A DNA stretch of 64,000 nucleotides from Onchocerca volvulus (lineage: Eukaryota; Nematoda; Chromadorea; Rhabditida; Onchocercidae). Within the stretch, counting starts at the first letter, position 1. Every line of letters begins with the position of its first letter. The translations under genes and the position numbers were made by a program. The notes below the pieces were generated by a model. It ran no database searches. It saw only the letters and a list, made by a program, of their open reading frames with translations, and was not told where the DNA came from. Positions 13,284 to 26,200 of the stretch are shown in pieces. The stretch lies in NCBI GenBank assembly GCA_000499405.2, contig HG738140.1, forward strand, positions 12,055,560 through 12,119,559, in the 5' to 3' direction.

Positions 13284-14192
13284 TCTACTATATATATAAA
13301 ATTATAGTATAATTTTATGGAACTTTTCTATTTATATTGTTCTAAAGAGACAAACGTAAAACAAGGTCAGTGCTTTATTAGAGACTTTTCAGTTATGAAA
13401 AGTGGTTATATAATTTTTTCCATATTCCAATATTTTGCGTAATTTCGCGAATACGAAATAAATTTCTTTATTAGTAAAAGAAATCTAATGATAAATTCAT
13501 AAAATAAGAAGAAAACGACTAAATGATAAATTTATAAAATAAAAAGAAGAAAACCGAGTCGGAGCATTAAACCGTTCCTGTTGACATTTCTATATAAAAT
13601 GAATATAAAATGATAGGAAGAGCGCCTTAGTTAGCGCGTGATGATGATACGCATTTATTGGCGCGCGAGGGTAATCACATTGAACTCTCAACAATATCAA
13701 TAAAACAATCTAATAATAAATTTATAAAATAAAAAAGGAGAAAACGACTAAAGGAGAAAACTATATAACAAAAATTTATAAAATAAAAAAGAAGAAAGTC
13801 GGAGCATTAAACCGCTCCCGTTGACATCCCTATACATAAACAAAATGATAGAAAGGGCGCCTTTGTTAGCGCGTGATGATGATGCGCACTTATTGGCGAG
13901 CGACGGTCATCACATTGAACCCAGTTTAATTTCTATTATTATTGCTAACCGTATCTTTTACTCAAGAAGAAGGGAGAGAAAGATGGGAGAAAAAAGGAGA
14001 ATAACAGAAAAAAAGGTAGGCGGATCCAATAAACTCTACCTCCTCACCTATTTTCAGTTGTCACGGACGTGACACGTGAAAAACGTAACCATATTTACTC
14101 ATAAAGAAAGTCGGTTGGAGCGCAAGGTTGTGTCGAAATTTGAAAAAAGTCGGTTGAGAACTTCCCGGAGATCGGGCGTAGGTAACAGGTAG
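13284..14192 (+). mobile_element. Candidate non-autonomous Helitron
   Basis: The left edge reads A then TCTACTATATATATAAAATT, the usual Helitron 5' terminus (TC start, TCTACTAATATATAAAA-like) next to a host A. The right end has a GC-rich hairpin (CCCG-gagat-CGGG) followed by GTAGGTAACAGGTAG, resembling the Helitron 3' end GGGTAACAGCTAG. Deviations: the last four bases are GTAG rather than CTRR, and the next base is C rather than T. The roughly 910-bp element encodes no Rep/helicase and holds internal tandem repeats, as non-autonomous Helitrons often do. Boundaries rest on terminal motifs only. Confidence 0.6.
13484..13925 (+). repeat. Two diverged ~250-bp tandem units inside the Helitron
   Basis: The block containing GTCGGAGCATTAAACCG, GTTGACAT, GCGCGTGATGATGAT, TATTGGCG and ATCACATTGAAC occurs near 13556-13690 and again near 13797-13920, spaced about 245 bp, with scattered substitutions. 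It is much richer in GC than the surroundings. Confidence 0.85.
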
Positions 14193-14281
14193 CATTTACA
14201 TTTTTATTTATATAGATAGATGAGTTTTTCACTTAATTGCTGCTTAATTTGAATGATTCAATTTTGGTGGCCGTTTATAAG

Positions 14282-14283
<2 letters not shown>

Positions 14284-14317
<34 letters not shown>
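14284..14317 (+). repeat. Poly(A) tract of about 34 bases
   Basis: Uninterrupted A run about 90 bp beyond the right end of the candidate Helitron. No element boundary could be tied to it. Confidence 0.9.
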
Positions 14318-14319
<2 letters not shown>

Positions 14320-14529
14320 AAAGATGTTATAATGTATTTGTCAATATTGATTGACCAATTTCTCCAAGCATTTTATTTACCGCTAATCTTTCCCTTCAAA
14401 TTTTCTTCTTAAATTATATTCAAATAATCAAAATATTGTATTGCAGAAATATTTCCCATATTATTCGTCACTCAAGATGCACATAAATGAATGCTACCAT
14501 ATCTAACGTAATTCTCATCTTTACGATTA

Positions 14530-14900
14530 TCAAGCTTTATCTTCAGAGTAAATGCCGAGAATTAATTTACATGCAAATGCTTCCGGATTTATTCCTAAAT
14601 TTTGTGCAGTGATGGGAATGTGTAAAGAAACACCTACTACAGAAGGCATTGTTATCGAATGGCGGAAAGAAATTTCGGCTCGGACTGATTTGAGTAACGT
14701 GACTAGCAGTACATCTCCATCATCAATCAATCACTCAGGAGTATCCCTGAGGCTTAGGGATAGTCCTGAGTGATTGATTGATTAAAACTGATCAACAAAT
14801 ATTCTGGCTATCAGCAATCAAGAAGAAAACTCCATATTCCTTCTGTAGTGGGTGTTTCTTTACCTATCGAGCGGTATTTTCAGTCAACTCTCATTAACCA
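14530..14900. repeat. Decayed palindrome with near-perfect core hairpin
   Basis: The core arms 14722-14740 and 14764-14782 match exactly over 19 bp. After one mismatch, a further 7-bp inner stem (14742-14748 with 14756-14762) closes a 7-nt loop. Farther out, the block around 14618-14649 reads in reverse complement as CCTTCTGTAGTAGGTGTTTC and recurs on the + strand near 14838-14865 with few changes. So a longer inverted duplication has partly decayed. Both arms translate locally to PSVVGVSL (minus on the left, plus on the right), suggesting a pseudogene fragment of an unidentified coding sequence. Confidence 0.7.
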
Positions 14901-15784
14901 ATTCGACATTGATAAACTCTCCATTAAAGATATCAGTCTCTGAAAACGTTTTGATTATCGATCAGTTAATGTAGTGCGCATTTAAATGATAATCTTTTCT
15001 ACCTAATTTGCTTCGAATATGGGATAACCGTAAGACAACTGAATTGTTAGGTAATTTTGCTTGTAGTTTTAAGAGGATCACTTTTGATTGCTCTCATATG
15101 GTCATTGTCAAATTCCGAAAATTCCTTCACAAACTTCAGTTGTTATTACATTATCTGTATCAAATGTTGTCTATATTGCGGTTGTCTTTGCTATTTCTCG
15201 ATTCATTTTCAACTAAAATAAACAAATTATTTATATTTGTTTGTATAATATCATTTCTTTTTCTAAAATAATCCAGAATTAATAGCAAATAATAAACTGT
15301 TAGTATAGGAAATGTGCATTAAAACGGTGCTAATATTATCATGTTAATGTAATAATGTGTTTTAATATAAACAAGTTCAAACTGTCTAAGACTAGCAAAT
15401 TTCTTCGATCCACGCTAATATAATAATAATAATTTATTTCGTCGCAGAAAATCGATTTTACTTATTGTTTAATATCATTTGCCATTTGTCGTTAGTATCA
15501 TTTGCCAATCGAATTTACTTGTTGCTTAGTATCATGTAAAACAAATAAAAAGTGACAAATAAAAAATTATTTAAAAATACATAGAAATAAATCATTAAGA
15601 AAAAAATTTTTTTTCCGTGAAATACATTCTTAAAACTGCGAATATAATGTAATTTTAAGTAATTCACGGTAAAAAAAAGAGAAAAAAAGATGATCTTTTA
15701 TTAAACAATTTGATATGGTAGGAAAATACAGCATGTTAATTAGCAAAATAATCTTATCAAATTAGAAAAATGGTCAGGACTTGT
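14901..15784. other. Non-coding stretch, nothing supported
   Basis: AT-rich sequence between the palindrome and the 3' end of the receptor gene. I see no exon, RNA gene or clear repeat beyond short ATCATTTGCCA-type similarities near 15474 and 15499. Confidence 0.5.
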
Positions 15785-18114
15785 TCATTCTGCAAATCTA
15801 ACAATGGGAGTGACTGACTGGACACTATGTTTTCTTTTACCGAATAGCCATTTCAAGCTATGAATTGCAGCATCCTGAAGATCCTTTTGCCGATACATGA
15901 AGAATGCCACCATATTGAAAGAATTCAGAAGAGGAAAATATGCACAGTATATCACAATGGACTGTGACTTAACATTGGGATCCATCATGTGAATACATTG
16001 CACTATTGATGGTACCACAACAAAACCTGTAAAAAGATGGAAGAGTTGGAAAACAGAGTTAAAAAGATTCAGTTAAGATATCTTCTACATTTGATTGATT
16101 ATCATGACTTTAAAAAAACCACAAATAAAGACTTACATTTTATAATTCGCTTCTTGATAAAATTGCTATCTAAAGATTAAACAATAGCTCTGGTTTATCA
16201 TTATTGAAATTAAAATGACTTCTCTTTTATTTTTCGAACTGCTCATAGTAATGCGATAAAACACTGAAATTAAAACAGAAACTTACAAAATGTGAAATAA
16301 CAGAAGAACAGTGCTGTTTGAGTATATCTTATTTGATTCTTGAGAAATTGTATCAAATTGCGGTTATGTGAGTAGATTGAAAAGAACTCCGTACCAAACT
16401 TTCTATAAAGAATATATTAACAACTTATATTTAAATTTAACTCCAGTGATATTTTTTTCTGCAGTTTGCTCCAACAACAGTTCATTAAATTGTTTTCATA
16501 CTGAGGATAACTAAATATCATGTCAAATGAGATTTACTGAACTCAGCTGCAGCTGAAGAAGAAAGTAGAAGAGCATTAACTGTACTCGTCGTACCACTCA
16601 ATGAATGATATGAATAGGACGCATAATTTCGTTTCAAAAGTTATGAAATTTTTTTAAGCCATACTTTTGCAGAATGATAGCAACAATAAACATTAAAATA
16701 ATACTAAACAATGAAGCCCAAGAATTCAATGATACTAGAGCAACATAAAAATAAGAGCTGTAAACGTCCTCTTGCCTGCAATATTCATCTTTAAGAGATT
16801 TTAGAAGTGAAGAAATCGCCTGAGAGTATTACACTGAGAGCCCAAGCAGTTTAAAAGGTTTCATCCTAGAGAAATATATTAAATCAAAGCAAAATGTCTT
16901 TTCTCCCTATCCTTTTAAATACATGATTACAGTGATTGAGTGATAGAAAATGATCTTTTGTATAAAGTAATGAATCTGATCACAATAACTTACACACAAA
17001 AATGAGATACATGTCGTATCGGCTCAGTTAAACTTGCTGGAGCGGCAGATGTCACAGCGATGACAGCAGTTGTGTACTGTATGACAATTAATGAGTAAAT
17101 TATTTGTTTAGTATGAATATAGTAATATGTTGGGTATGCTATGACAAAAAATCTTTCTGCGCTGCTCATCAATAAACTCCATCCATTCAGAAAAAAAGTT
17201 GTTAGAAGAAAGATGGGCACCTGAAATTTTACTCATTAAATTCGCAGCACTGAATTATTGAAGTAGCGATAAATTTTTTTACTGATCTGCGGCTATAATT
17301 TCAAGCGATGAACGCGATTCTTTGTTTCATCTTTGTTTTAAAATTTCTTTAAAATTTTAAAATTTCTTTTAAAATATCAAAAAATGATGAGAAAGGCGAA
17401 TAATTTCGGAATGTTTGCGAAAATAAACAGACATTAAGTACACAGTCGTAGTGAACAATATATTGTTCTTCAACAGTCGAAACGATCAATCGTTTCATTC
17501 CTGTCAATATTGCACTCATTCCGGTCAGCGCATTGTTGAAAAATACAACTGCAAGTATCAAATAGGGAGTCCTGAAATATCTAAATTTATTCGAATGTTT
17601 TCTTTGTGTCGATCCATAATTCTCCAGAAATTGTTTGATCTGATGGTCAACTGAATTACATTCAATGCATGTTTTCACATGAATATTTGTGAAATGAATC
17701 AATTGACCTGAGTGCTTTATGTATCATCACCATGAGAAAGACGGAAATGTTGATCAGTAGGAGCATTGAACCAATGATCAAATAAGCGTACACATGCAAA
17801 AAATAGCTCACAATTGAGGACGTTGGCACGTCAATGTTCGTGACGTTCCTCAAATCTTTAAATGTTGTCTTGTTTACAGTAGGGTCCACTGAAATATGCA
17901 AATTAGTGAGGTAGAAATGAAATAATTGACAGAATCAGTCGAACTGTTCAGTGATGCACGCCTTACACTGATGATGAAAGGAAATGATATAGCTAAATGA
18001 TGCCAACAGCGATATTTTCTTAAAAATTTTCTTAGTTATGAAATTTAAAAACATACTTCTTCGATTCAGTCGCCCTGCTTGTACAAGATTTTTCGTCACA
18101 TTTTCAAATATCAT
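15785..18114 (-). CDS. Seven-transmembrane chemoreceptor-type GPCR (srsx-like)
   Basis: Seven exons join in frame: 18057-18114, 17708-17888, 17433-17571, 16994-17220, 16665-16775, 16287-16402 and 15785-16026. The protein is 357 residues, typical for this class. It starts MIFENVTKN with N-glycosylation-type sites before the first span. Hydrophobic segments include LIIGSMLLLINISVFLMVMI (TM1), TPYLILAVVFFNNALTGMSA (TM2), a TM3 region ending SSAERFFVIAYP (the DRY-box position is ERF), and further spans in exons 16994-17220, 16665-16775 and 15785-16026. The overall pattern is closest to nematode srsx-type receptors, but I cannot exclude another sr family or a peptide receptor. The ligand is unknown. 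Chemosensory expression is inferred from the family. Confidence 0.85.
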
Positions 18115-21100
18115 TGGTGTTTAATGTGAAACAAACAGGCATTAAAATGTGGAAGGTTTAGTTATCTAAATTTCAGTATCATTAAGAAATAGTGAAAATA
18201 CTTGCAAATATTTCAAAAAAAGGAGCAAAAAAAAATGCTAATCTAAATCACATAACAATTTATTGCAAATTAATTTCAAAGTTACGCTTATGACAAAATT
18301 CAACCCTGCGATTGTTGAAAAAATCTGCAAGAATAACTCATAAATTCATTAACAGATATTTTCAAATAATACTCGTAACAAATTATACCGATGTCATTTG
18401 TCAAGTAATTAAGCATTAATGTTACTGCGTTAAGCTTTATAAGGCAATTAACAATTTATTCATGTTTGTGTGCCAGTTGCCGTAAATAAAATTATGTCAA
18501 ACCGGAAATAATTAATATGATGCAAGATTTGGAATTTGATTGTTTGTCACAGTATGCTTAGTCAATCTAATTACTTTTTGCAACAAAATTATCAATTATT
18601 GGATTTCTTTCTTCAGACCAACAGTGATAAAAAATCACTTTTCACAGTATATTTATGTTTATATTTCAAGAAATTCTTTCCTGAAAATTCGGAAACATTA
18701 GCTTTGATTAGTGATTTCATTTTCTTACTAATCACATTTGAGGTACTCTACGCTGATGTTCCAGGGTTATTTCATAGTATATTGATATATATATATATAT
18801 ATATATATTTCATATATATATGTATATAGCGTCAGTATGGACGGTATATATAGCTCACATTTAGATTTTTTCGATATTTGAAGTTACATGTAATGTAGGG
18901 ATAAAGAAAAGATTTCTACAGATGAAGTTTATTCGGAAAACTTCTTTCAGTTTTAACATTAAGAATAGAAGTATGTCGGTTTCAGGTAATGATAACCTGG
19001 AAAGTAAGTTGTTCACCAAATAGTTTTCTCTGCATTTTCATAATTTTTAAAGAATTTTCGCGATTTTGCGAGAATATCACAATTGAAAATGACCATAAAA
19101 AAAAAAAAAAAAAAACAAAAGAAGATCTGTCCTGAAGTGGTCTCTAGGAACAAACACCTGAAACACTTCATGGGCTCATTCATATAGGTTATATTTTGAT
19201 GAATTTCGATTTAACTCGGATGAAATGATTTTGTCCTCGTGTCTGTTGCAAAGATCAAAATTTAGTATCAGTTAGTAAGAAAACATCCCTCAGTTTTCAT
19301 CATTTTCCACTTCAAGTTTTACAAGAAGTACTAGTTGTAACAATATTGCTTGGCATTGATAGACACGAACTATGCAACTCGGAGACGAGAAACTCGCATT
19401 CTTCCTCGTCTGCGACACATTTTTTATGGTGACACAGGAATTTAGCAGTCGCATATTTATTTCATAAGTCGCAAAAACAGCAAACATGTTATCTTAGAAA
19501 TAGTTGAAGTTTTTTTTTCCTCTTGAAGACTTAAGAGATTATTGTGCAATCATATTTCATCATTCAAGACTCTTTGATATTCTGGGAATGTCAACGTGGA
19601 ATTATGTTGTTGTCCAAAACGCAAAAATATTCATAGGCCGAAGAATATATGTTGTTAGCGTAGCATATCGACTGTGCGTTTTTTGGCGCAGGATTCTCAC
19701 GTATATTTTTCTTCGAGCATCCAGAATTAAGATCGAAGTCATCAGTTAATCATTTCGTTCCACAGTATGTTACATGCATCAAGTTATGCGAATTTTATAA
19801 GATGTGGATATCTTCATATATCGTTTCGCTAAGCATGATGAGTCATTATATTTTGAAAAGATCAGATAAGCATGGAAGTTACAATCATATTTAGCAAGTG
19901 TGAGTTTCTTATCACAAAGATATGAAAGTGAAACTCGAAACTTCCCGCGGGAATTGTCCGTTTTTTCCTATAGATGACGCAGCTTTCGAAGCATCGATTT
20001 ATTCCACTACTTCTATCCGGTCGTATTAATGAATTCAGTAATCCAGAATTCTAGAACATCTTCTATTCCTCACGTCTAACAAGATTATTGACAATTCAAC
20101 ACATTTAACATTACTGATAAGATGTATTCTCACAAATGATTATGTTAATGTTGCATAGTGCAGAATAATTATAAGAGCAATTTTACACAAATTTTTTCCC
20201 AATTTTACCTGTATTTTTCAGTTCTCCTTCTTTTCTATCCATTTCTATGCTGCACGTAAGCTTAAGCTTGAACTTCAGCATAATTATTCAGTACTTTTTG
20301 ATAAATCATAATTTCTCTTAATTCCGAAATCGCCCCTTTTCAGATTGTTTGTATTCAAAATGCATTCTACAGCACATGATTTATAGCAGTTCTTCAATTG
20401 CTGCGATTATTTTTCCCAATATTAATATAATCATCTTCCATAATTTAGCATTTTATATTGTACCTAGGCTGAAAGTATTATACGTAACATGATAAATTTT
20501 CAGCTTTTTCTCTCTATCTCGCCTCTCTGAAGTTTTTGATGATGTGGCTTGTACTTCTCGTAGTCCTCGTATGTATATATTTTGTTCTATTATACGCAAA
20601 TTTCTTTTTCTGTTAAACGCAGTAATCATAAATATTGCAGATTAGACATTTCTAAAGTCTTTTTTCTTTTGCAATTTTTTAGATTGGATATCGCATTCAA
20701 ACGCATATGAAATCTCACTTTGATTTTAGCATCGCTTTTTAATCAAATACGATAGTCTCGAATATGGCTAATATCACTATTCTTCAATATGGCTATTCTT
20801 CAAAAATTATAAGCACTCCAATTAGTTTAACTAAATTATATAATGCGATTTGACAACTAGTAGTATTATGGCACATACATATTACTGAAAATTCGGTTAT
20901 GTATAACTACATATCTGCTTGCAGCTGTGTCAGCAATAAAAAATTTGCTGTACTGAATTTCAGACAATATCGAGAAATCTACTGTCAAAACCGAAACAAT
21001 CTATTTGGCCAACTAAAGTTAAACTTTTTAAGATTAGTTTAAAAAGACTGCTCATACTTTCCGGTATATTTTTACTTTAATTATGATGAAAATTTTGAAA

Positions 21101-21195
21101 AATTTAAAAAGTATGTCTTATTCAGGTTGTTAACAAACAAAAGATAAATTGGTAAGTGGAATGAATTGTTATCATCACTTGTAATGATTCTTATT
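18115..21195. other. 3.1 kb intergenic, no gene supported
   Basis: AT-rich DNA upstream of the receptor and downstream of TMCO1. It contains a (TA)n microsatellite near 18780-18832. Open frames here (for example around 18536 and 19504) lack splice partners and recognisable domains. Confidence 0.55.
18780..18832. repeat. (TA)n microsatellite
   Basis: Near-continuous TA dinucleotides interrupted once by TTC. Confidence 0.9.
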
Positions 21196-22694
21196 TTAAC
21201 GAAGATAGCTGAAATTATTTGTTGACGATGGTGCAGCACCAAACAAAGTCGGTTGTGATTGTCGGTTCATAGCTCGAGACGGGGCAAATCCAAGCATCTT
21301 TTGCAAATTTTGTCTTAGTGTCATGGTACAAAGTATGTACAAGAAGATGAATGAACAATCGGTATAATCATCCCCAGTGAGATTCCTGAAATTTCTAAAC
21401 ATGAAAGACGATATCGTCACTATTAATAGGTTCTTTCTAAATTTATAAATCATTATACAGTATTAATCGTTACTTACATGTAAAATATACCAATAAATAT
21501 TAATCTTTAATTATTTGTGAAAAATGCAATAAGTACAAGAGTTATACATTGCAGTTTCTGCTAAATTAGTGTACTTTTTCCACTAATAATCCTACAAATG
21601 ACTTTCAAATATGATAATTGTTCCAGGCCTCTATTTTTTCCTTTTTCTTATCCTTAATTTTTTCTTTCTATCACCAAATACCTCCACTTCACACATGTGT
21701 GGTCTTCTATTTAAGAATTACAGCTGTTTTTTCTTCCTCTCAGACCCAGCAATAATCTATTGTTACAGATATATAATAAAACTGTGATTTCATGAAACAG
21801 AAATCACACCTGTGTGAAAACCCTTGAATCCATGATATGGGAGTAAAAGGCAACTTGGCGACCACTCGTCCTTCGAATATTGAAGAAAACGTAGATAGCA
21901 ATGCAGTAAAAGCGAAACCAATAGCAAGCATACTTTTCATCTTAAACATGCTCATATCTCGATTTGTCGCTTTTAACTTCTCTTCTTCCTTATCAATTTT
22001 TCGCTTCGCCGTACGGTCTGCTTCAGCAGTTGTTTCTTTCTGCAACATAGCTTTTCATAGCTTTGCGAAATCAAATCGTGTAATCAGGCTGAGAAAATAC
22101 TCAACGTTCAGATTCGATTGCAAATCTATTGTTCATGTGTCTTAATCATGGATTTCCTGTAACATAATTATTTAAAAAAAAAGTCTAATTATCTCACTGC
22201 TACGACTTAAACTCTCTAAAGTCTTGAACATTTTCCGGACTTAAAATAGGAAGAATTAATCTGTTAGCAAATAAAGTAATTTTATTCATTTTGTTCGCTA
22301 AATCTAAGAATTTCCATTAATATCTTAAAAATCATGTGCCATTTTTTTATACATCGTCCTTAGAAAATAGAATAACGTTTTACATCGACATCAGCAGGTA
22401 AAGATATCACCAATGACAATTTGAAAAAAATTAGTGTTCGTATTTCACTTTTAGAAATAATTAAGTGCTGTTAACTTATTCTAATAAAGTAACTTTATTT
22501 TTGACTTGAAAAAAAAAAAACAACAACTTCCTCTAAAAATAAACCTTTCGTTCGAGTTTTTTTGTTTTTCGTTCCATTTCATTTTTCAGACGTTTGTATT
22601 GTTCACTACGATATACGAGTATATAAGTTAATGCTTCACCGATTATTGCAGTGCATGTTGCGATAAATATGATTAACAAATAATCCGAGTACAT
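21196..22694 (-). CDS. TMCO1: TMCO1, ER multipass-translocon / calcium-leak protein
   Basis: Three exons (22545-22694, 21810-22039, 21196-21385) encode 189 residues; human TMCO1 has 188. The protein is an ER membrane Oxa1-superfamily member, described both as a calcium-load-activated channel and as part of the multipass translocon. Residues 1-25 form the first span (YSDYLLIIFIATCTAIIGEA), followed by a lysine-rich coiled coil and then KMKSMLAIGFAFTALLSTF (second span). The signatures GRVVAKLPFTPISWIQGFSH and DDYTDCSFIFLYILC are nearly identical to the human protein. The C-terminus is hydrophilic (LFGAAPSSTNNFSYLR). It lies on the same strand 566 bp downstream of FARSB, so a shared operon is possible. 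Confidence 0.97.
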
Positions 22695-23260
22695 TATTTA
22701 CGAAATCTTCCGAACATTTATTTTTAGAAACCAAACTGAAAAATAGAAACATACTGACCTGTTACGATTAATTTTACCCAACAAATTGCTAAATCTCACT
22801 TAAATCTCTACGAAAAATACAACTGTTTCAGCTCATTTTGGATAAACTCTCAACCTTCCCAACAAGACTGAAATTGTAAAAAGGAAAGAATTTCTTTACT
22901 TCTCAATTTTTGCTTATTTCCCCAAAATAAATTCTTGACTTCGAAAATGAAACATATTCAATACTCCTTCAACAGAGTCGCACAAAAATATCATGCCGTT
23001 ACTTCCACCATAAATCGCTTTTTGCTTGAAATATCAGTAAACAAGCATATTTACCAGATCTTTCGGAATCAAAACTTTGTTTATAACTGTAAATGCTACA
23101 TTTCGACTAAAAAAAGCGGTTTCATTACCGTATTAAAGAATTGATGTGGCCGCTATATCGAATATTTATTTTTTATCAAACAACAACAATAATCAACCAT
23201 TTTAAAATAAAATCAAATAATAAAAAATTATTAAAAATATCGCGATTCCATTGAATTTTA

Positions 23261-26200
23261 TCACACGAATGGTTCAACAGTGATATCCATTACCGAAATG
23301 GGTAATGCAAGTCCAAAAGCAGTTATCACATCTGGATGCAGAACACCAACTCTACCTAGGGAAATCTCAGCCGGTCCAATGATCTCTGCACATCGTCCAT
23401 CCAAATAAGTGGGATCTGAAAATGCTACCTAAACAATATTCTTTTTTCTTCCCGGCACCTCAGCAAATTTCCTTGATTCATGGATAAAAGCGATATCTTA
23501 TTCGTTATCTTTTTCGTAAAATCTCTTGAAGAAATAATATGCAGTAAATTACTTTGCAAAAAATGCGGAAACAAAAATAAGACTTAATAAATTGCAGACT
23601 GAACTAAAATAAGTTCTAATTACTAATCTACGCTGTTATATCCCCAAGTATCAAATTGTACCGTCAAAATCTGTAATATAATATCCTGTTCCATCCCTAG
23701 TCCATTTTATTCCAAGAAGCTGCATAATTCGATCCAGCAAGCCATGTATTATCTCAAAGCCTGATGATTTACTGCAATATAGAGCACATAAACGTCGCTC
23801 ATTTCTTGCGCCTACGTCTGTAAAGAAAATGATTATAAATTCAAAAAGATAAATTTTAAATGTTGAAATTGTTTACGGACCAAGAAAAATTATGATTGCA
23901 TTCTAAACTTATACAAAAATAAGACATTAGAAATATAATGTGACCTGCAGATAAATCTTTTAAAACCACGTCTTGAATCTCAAATAATCGAAGAGGCAAC
24001 GGCATATCTTTATTAGAAGCAAGTGCTTTTAATAAACCAGGAAGTAATGATGTTCTGGCTACCTAGAAAAATTTCTCGTATTCATTAAATTGCATCATAT
24101 CCTTAGAATGTTACTATATCATCATCATAATTGAACGGAAAGATCATAATTTTGAAAATCTGAATTACAAATTACAATCAACCAAACCATGTTCATAAAA
24201 AAATTGATTACCAAAATTTTATCATTAAAACTTATTCAAAACTTGCAATGCGTACCTGAAATTCGGATGTCTTTGGATTCAATATTTTGACAGCATGCTT
24301 GAGATTATCCGATTTTCTTAGCTTCACTGATATATCATCACGGCTACACTGAAATTGTGCACTGTAATGATTGTCACATATGAAAGTTTCAGTAAAGAAA
24401 AAATAAATTTTCATCACTTATTGTAGTATTTTGACAATTCAACTAACCAATGCAAAGTTCAACGTTTCAGTCCAGCCGGCAGCAGCGATGTCATATCGCA
24501 GCAAGTCTGTTAACTTATTCAACAAAAAGGGCTCTCCTGTAGTATAAGCTTCTGGAAACTGTTGTTCAATCCGATTAAAACCATATGCAACAGCAACATC
24601 TTCTGCTATGTCACATTCATGCAATATATCTGCTCTTGTTATAGGTACTCGAACCTGAAATAGATCAAAACAACACTCTACGATTTTTGATTCGGATAGA
24701 ATTACACACATCAAGCTATATGTACTTTTATTCAAGTCAATTAGTAACCATCTAACTTACTTCTAGAAGATCTTGGTTTTTCTTCTTTGAATATAATTGC
24801 GTTCTAAGTGACATTCTATTTAGGAGAGAGCACATTTCCTCAATTTTTAAGTTCAGTCCAATTCTTTTGTTGATGCTTTTAACGCTCACCACCATTGATC
24901 TATCACTGAGATCCTAAAGTAAAAGAATGTGGCGATTTTATAATACATTGCATATATGAAACTTAAAATACATGCTCGACACATATATATTGAATATATG
25001 ATAGACGCTACAAGTATAGCAAAAATGAGTGTAATTAAAACTATATAAGACTGAACACCTATATATTTTTACTATTTCTAGCTGTAGTCGCATCATGGAT
25101 GCGGGAGAATCTGCACTAGTACGATTTATCAATTCCAGAGTTAGAATTCATATCAAATGGCACAAATAACCATCCATTAAGGCAAGAACATCTTAACGGA
25201 TAATTTATTAGTATTAGAACGATGTTAAAACAAAGTGATAGCACAATCTGAATAGTTAAAGTAGCTTTTTTTTTTCCTCTCCCCCTCCTCCCCCTTCCCC
25301 ATCCCAGAAAATCACGTAATTTTTTTTTTCTGCTTCTCAAATTGTTATAAAAATAAAATTGGATTAGAACATTATATATTCAGATTAGAACTTTATATGT
25401 AATTAACATACATAAATTGCATGTTACTATGGTGACTATGGTGACATGAAGTAAACAACTTCATCATAAAAATCTGAGGGAATTCTTTCACTCATTAATC
25501 CAGGGCAATCAATCTTTTGCTCTAGTCAATATTCTATGAACGGCTTTTTCCAAACTTCATCAAACTCTATCAATTCCCAATATCTATTCCCGCAGAATTA
25601 TCTTACTATCAAAAGGAAGTTCAAATCGTCGATATCAACTCAACTTCAAGACTTCATCAAACCCTATCAATTCTCACTACAATAATCCTCAGATAACTTA
25701 TCTCCTATCAAAAGATCGATTATGCTGTCGATATTCATCAATTCATTGTGTACCATAATTGGAGGTTTTCAGGAAATAATACATCGGTCACGAAGCTCAC
25801 AATGGAACAATATCTAATATTGCCCATGCAAATCATTTTCACAGGGATTCGTAATTAATCTCATTTCGCTCATATGATGACACAGGAATTATTACAAAAT
25901 CAGATAAGAAATATAATCAGATATCTTCAACGTTAGGATTTCCAAGAGAGATATTATGAAATAATCAATGAAATAATACTGAATTCTAAATTTTAAAATA
26001 AAACACTCACTCTATGACGGTTTGAAATTAATCAATCGACTTTTTTTAAAAAATTGAAACAGAATTATATAGGCAAAGTAAAACATTTGCTTTGGCAAGC
26101 AGAAAGAGACTCGCAATCTTTCAGATGAAAAAAACTTCCATTAATGATAACATTAAAACGGAAGTGATAAAAAGTTGAAGATACCAGAAGAGCCCATCCA

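Noticed and set aside
17451..17654. + strand frame inside the receptor gene
   Set aside because: Antisense shadow of the receptor exon at 17433-17571.
18536..18829. 97-codon + strand frame in the 18-21 kb gap
   Set aside because: Ends in a TA microsatellite (IYIYIYIYF), hydrophobic AT-rich translation, no partner exons.
21837..22145. 102-codon + strand frame
   Set aside because: Antisense of TMCO1 exon 2, whose minus-strand reading is unambiguous.
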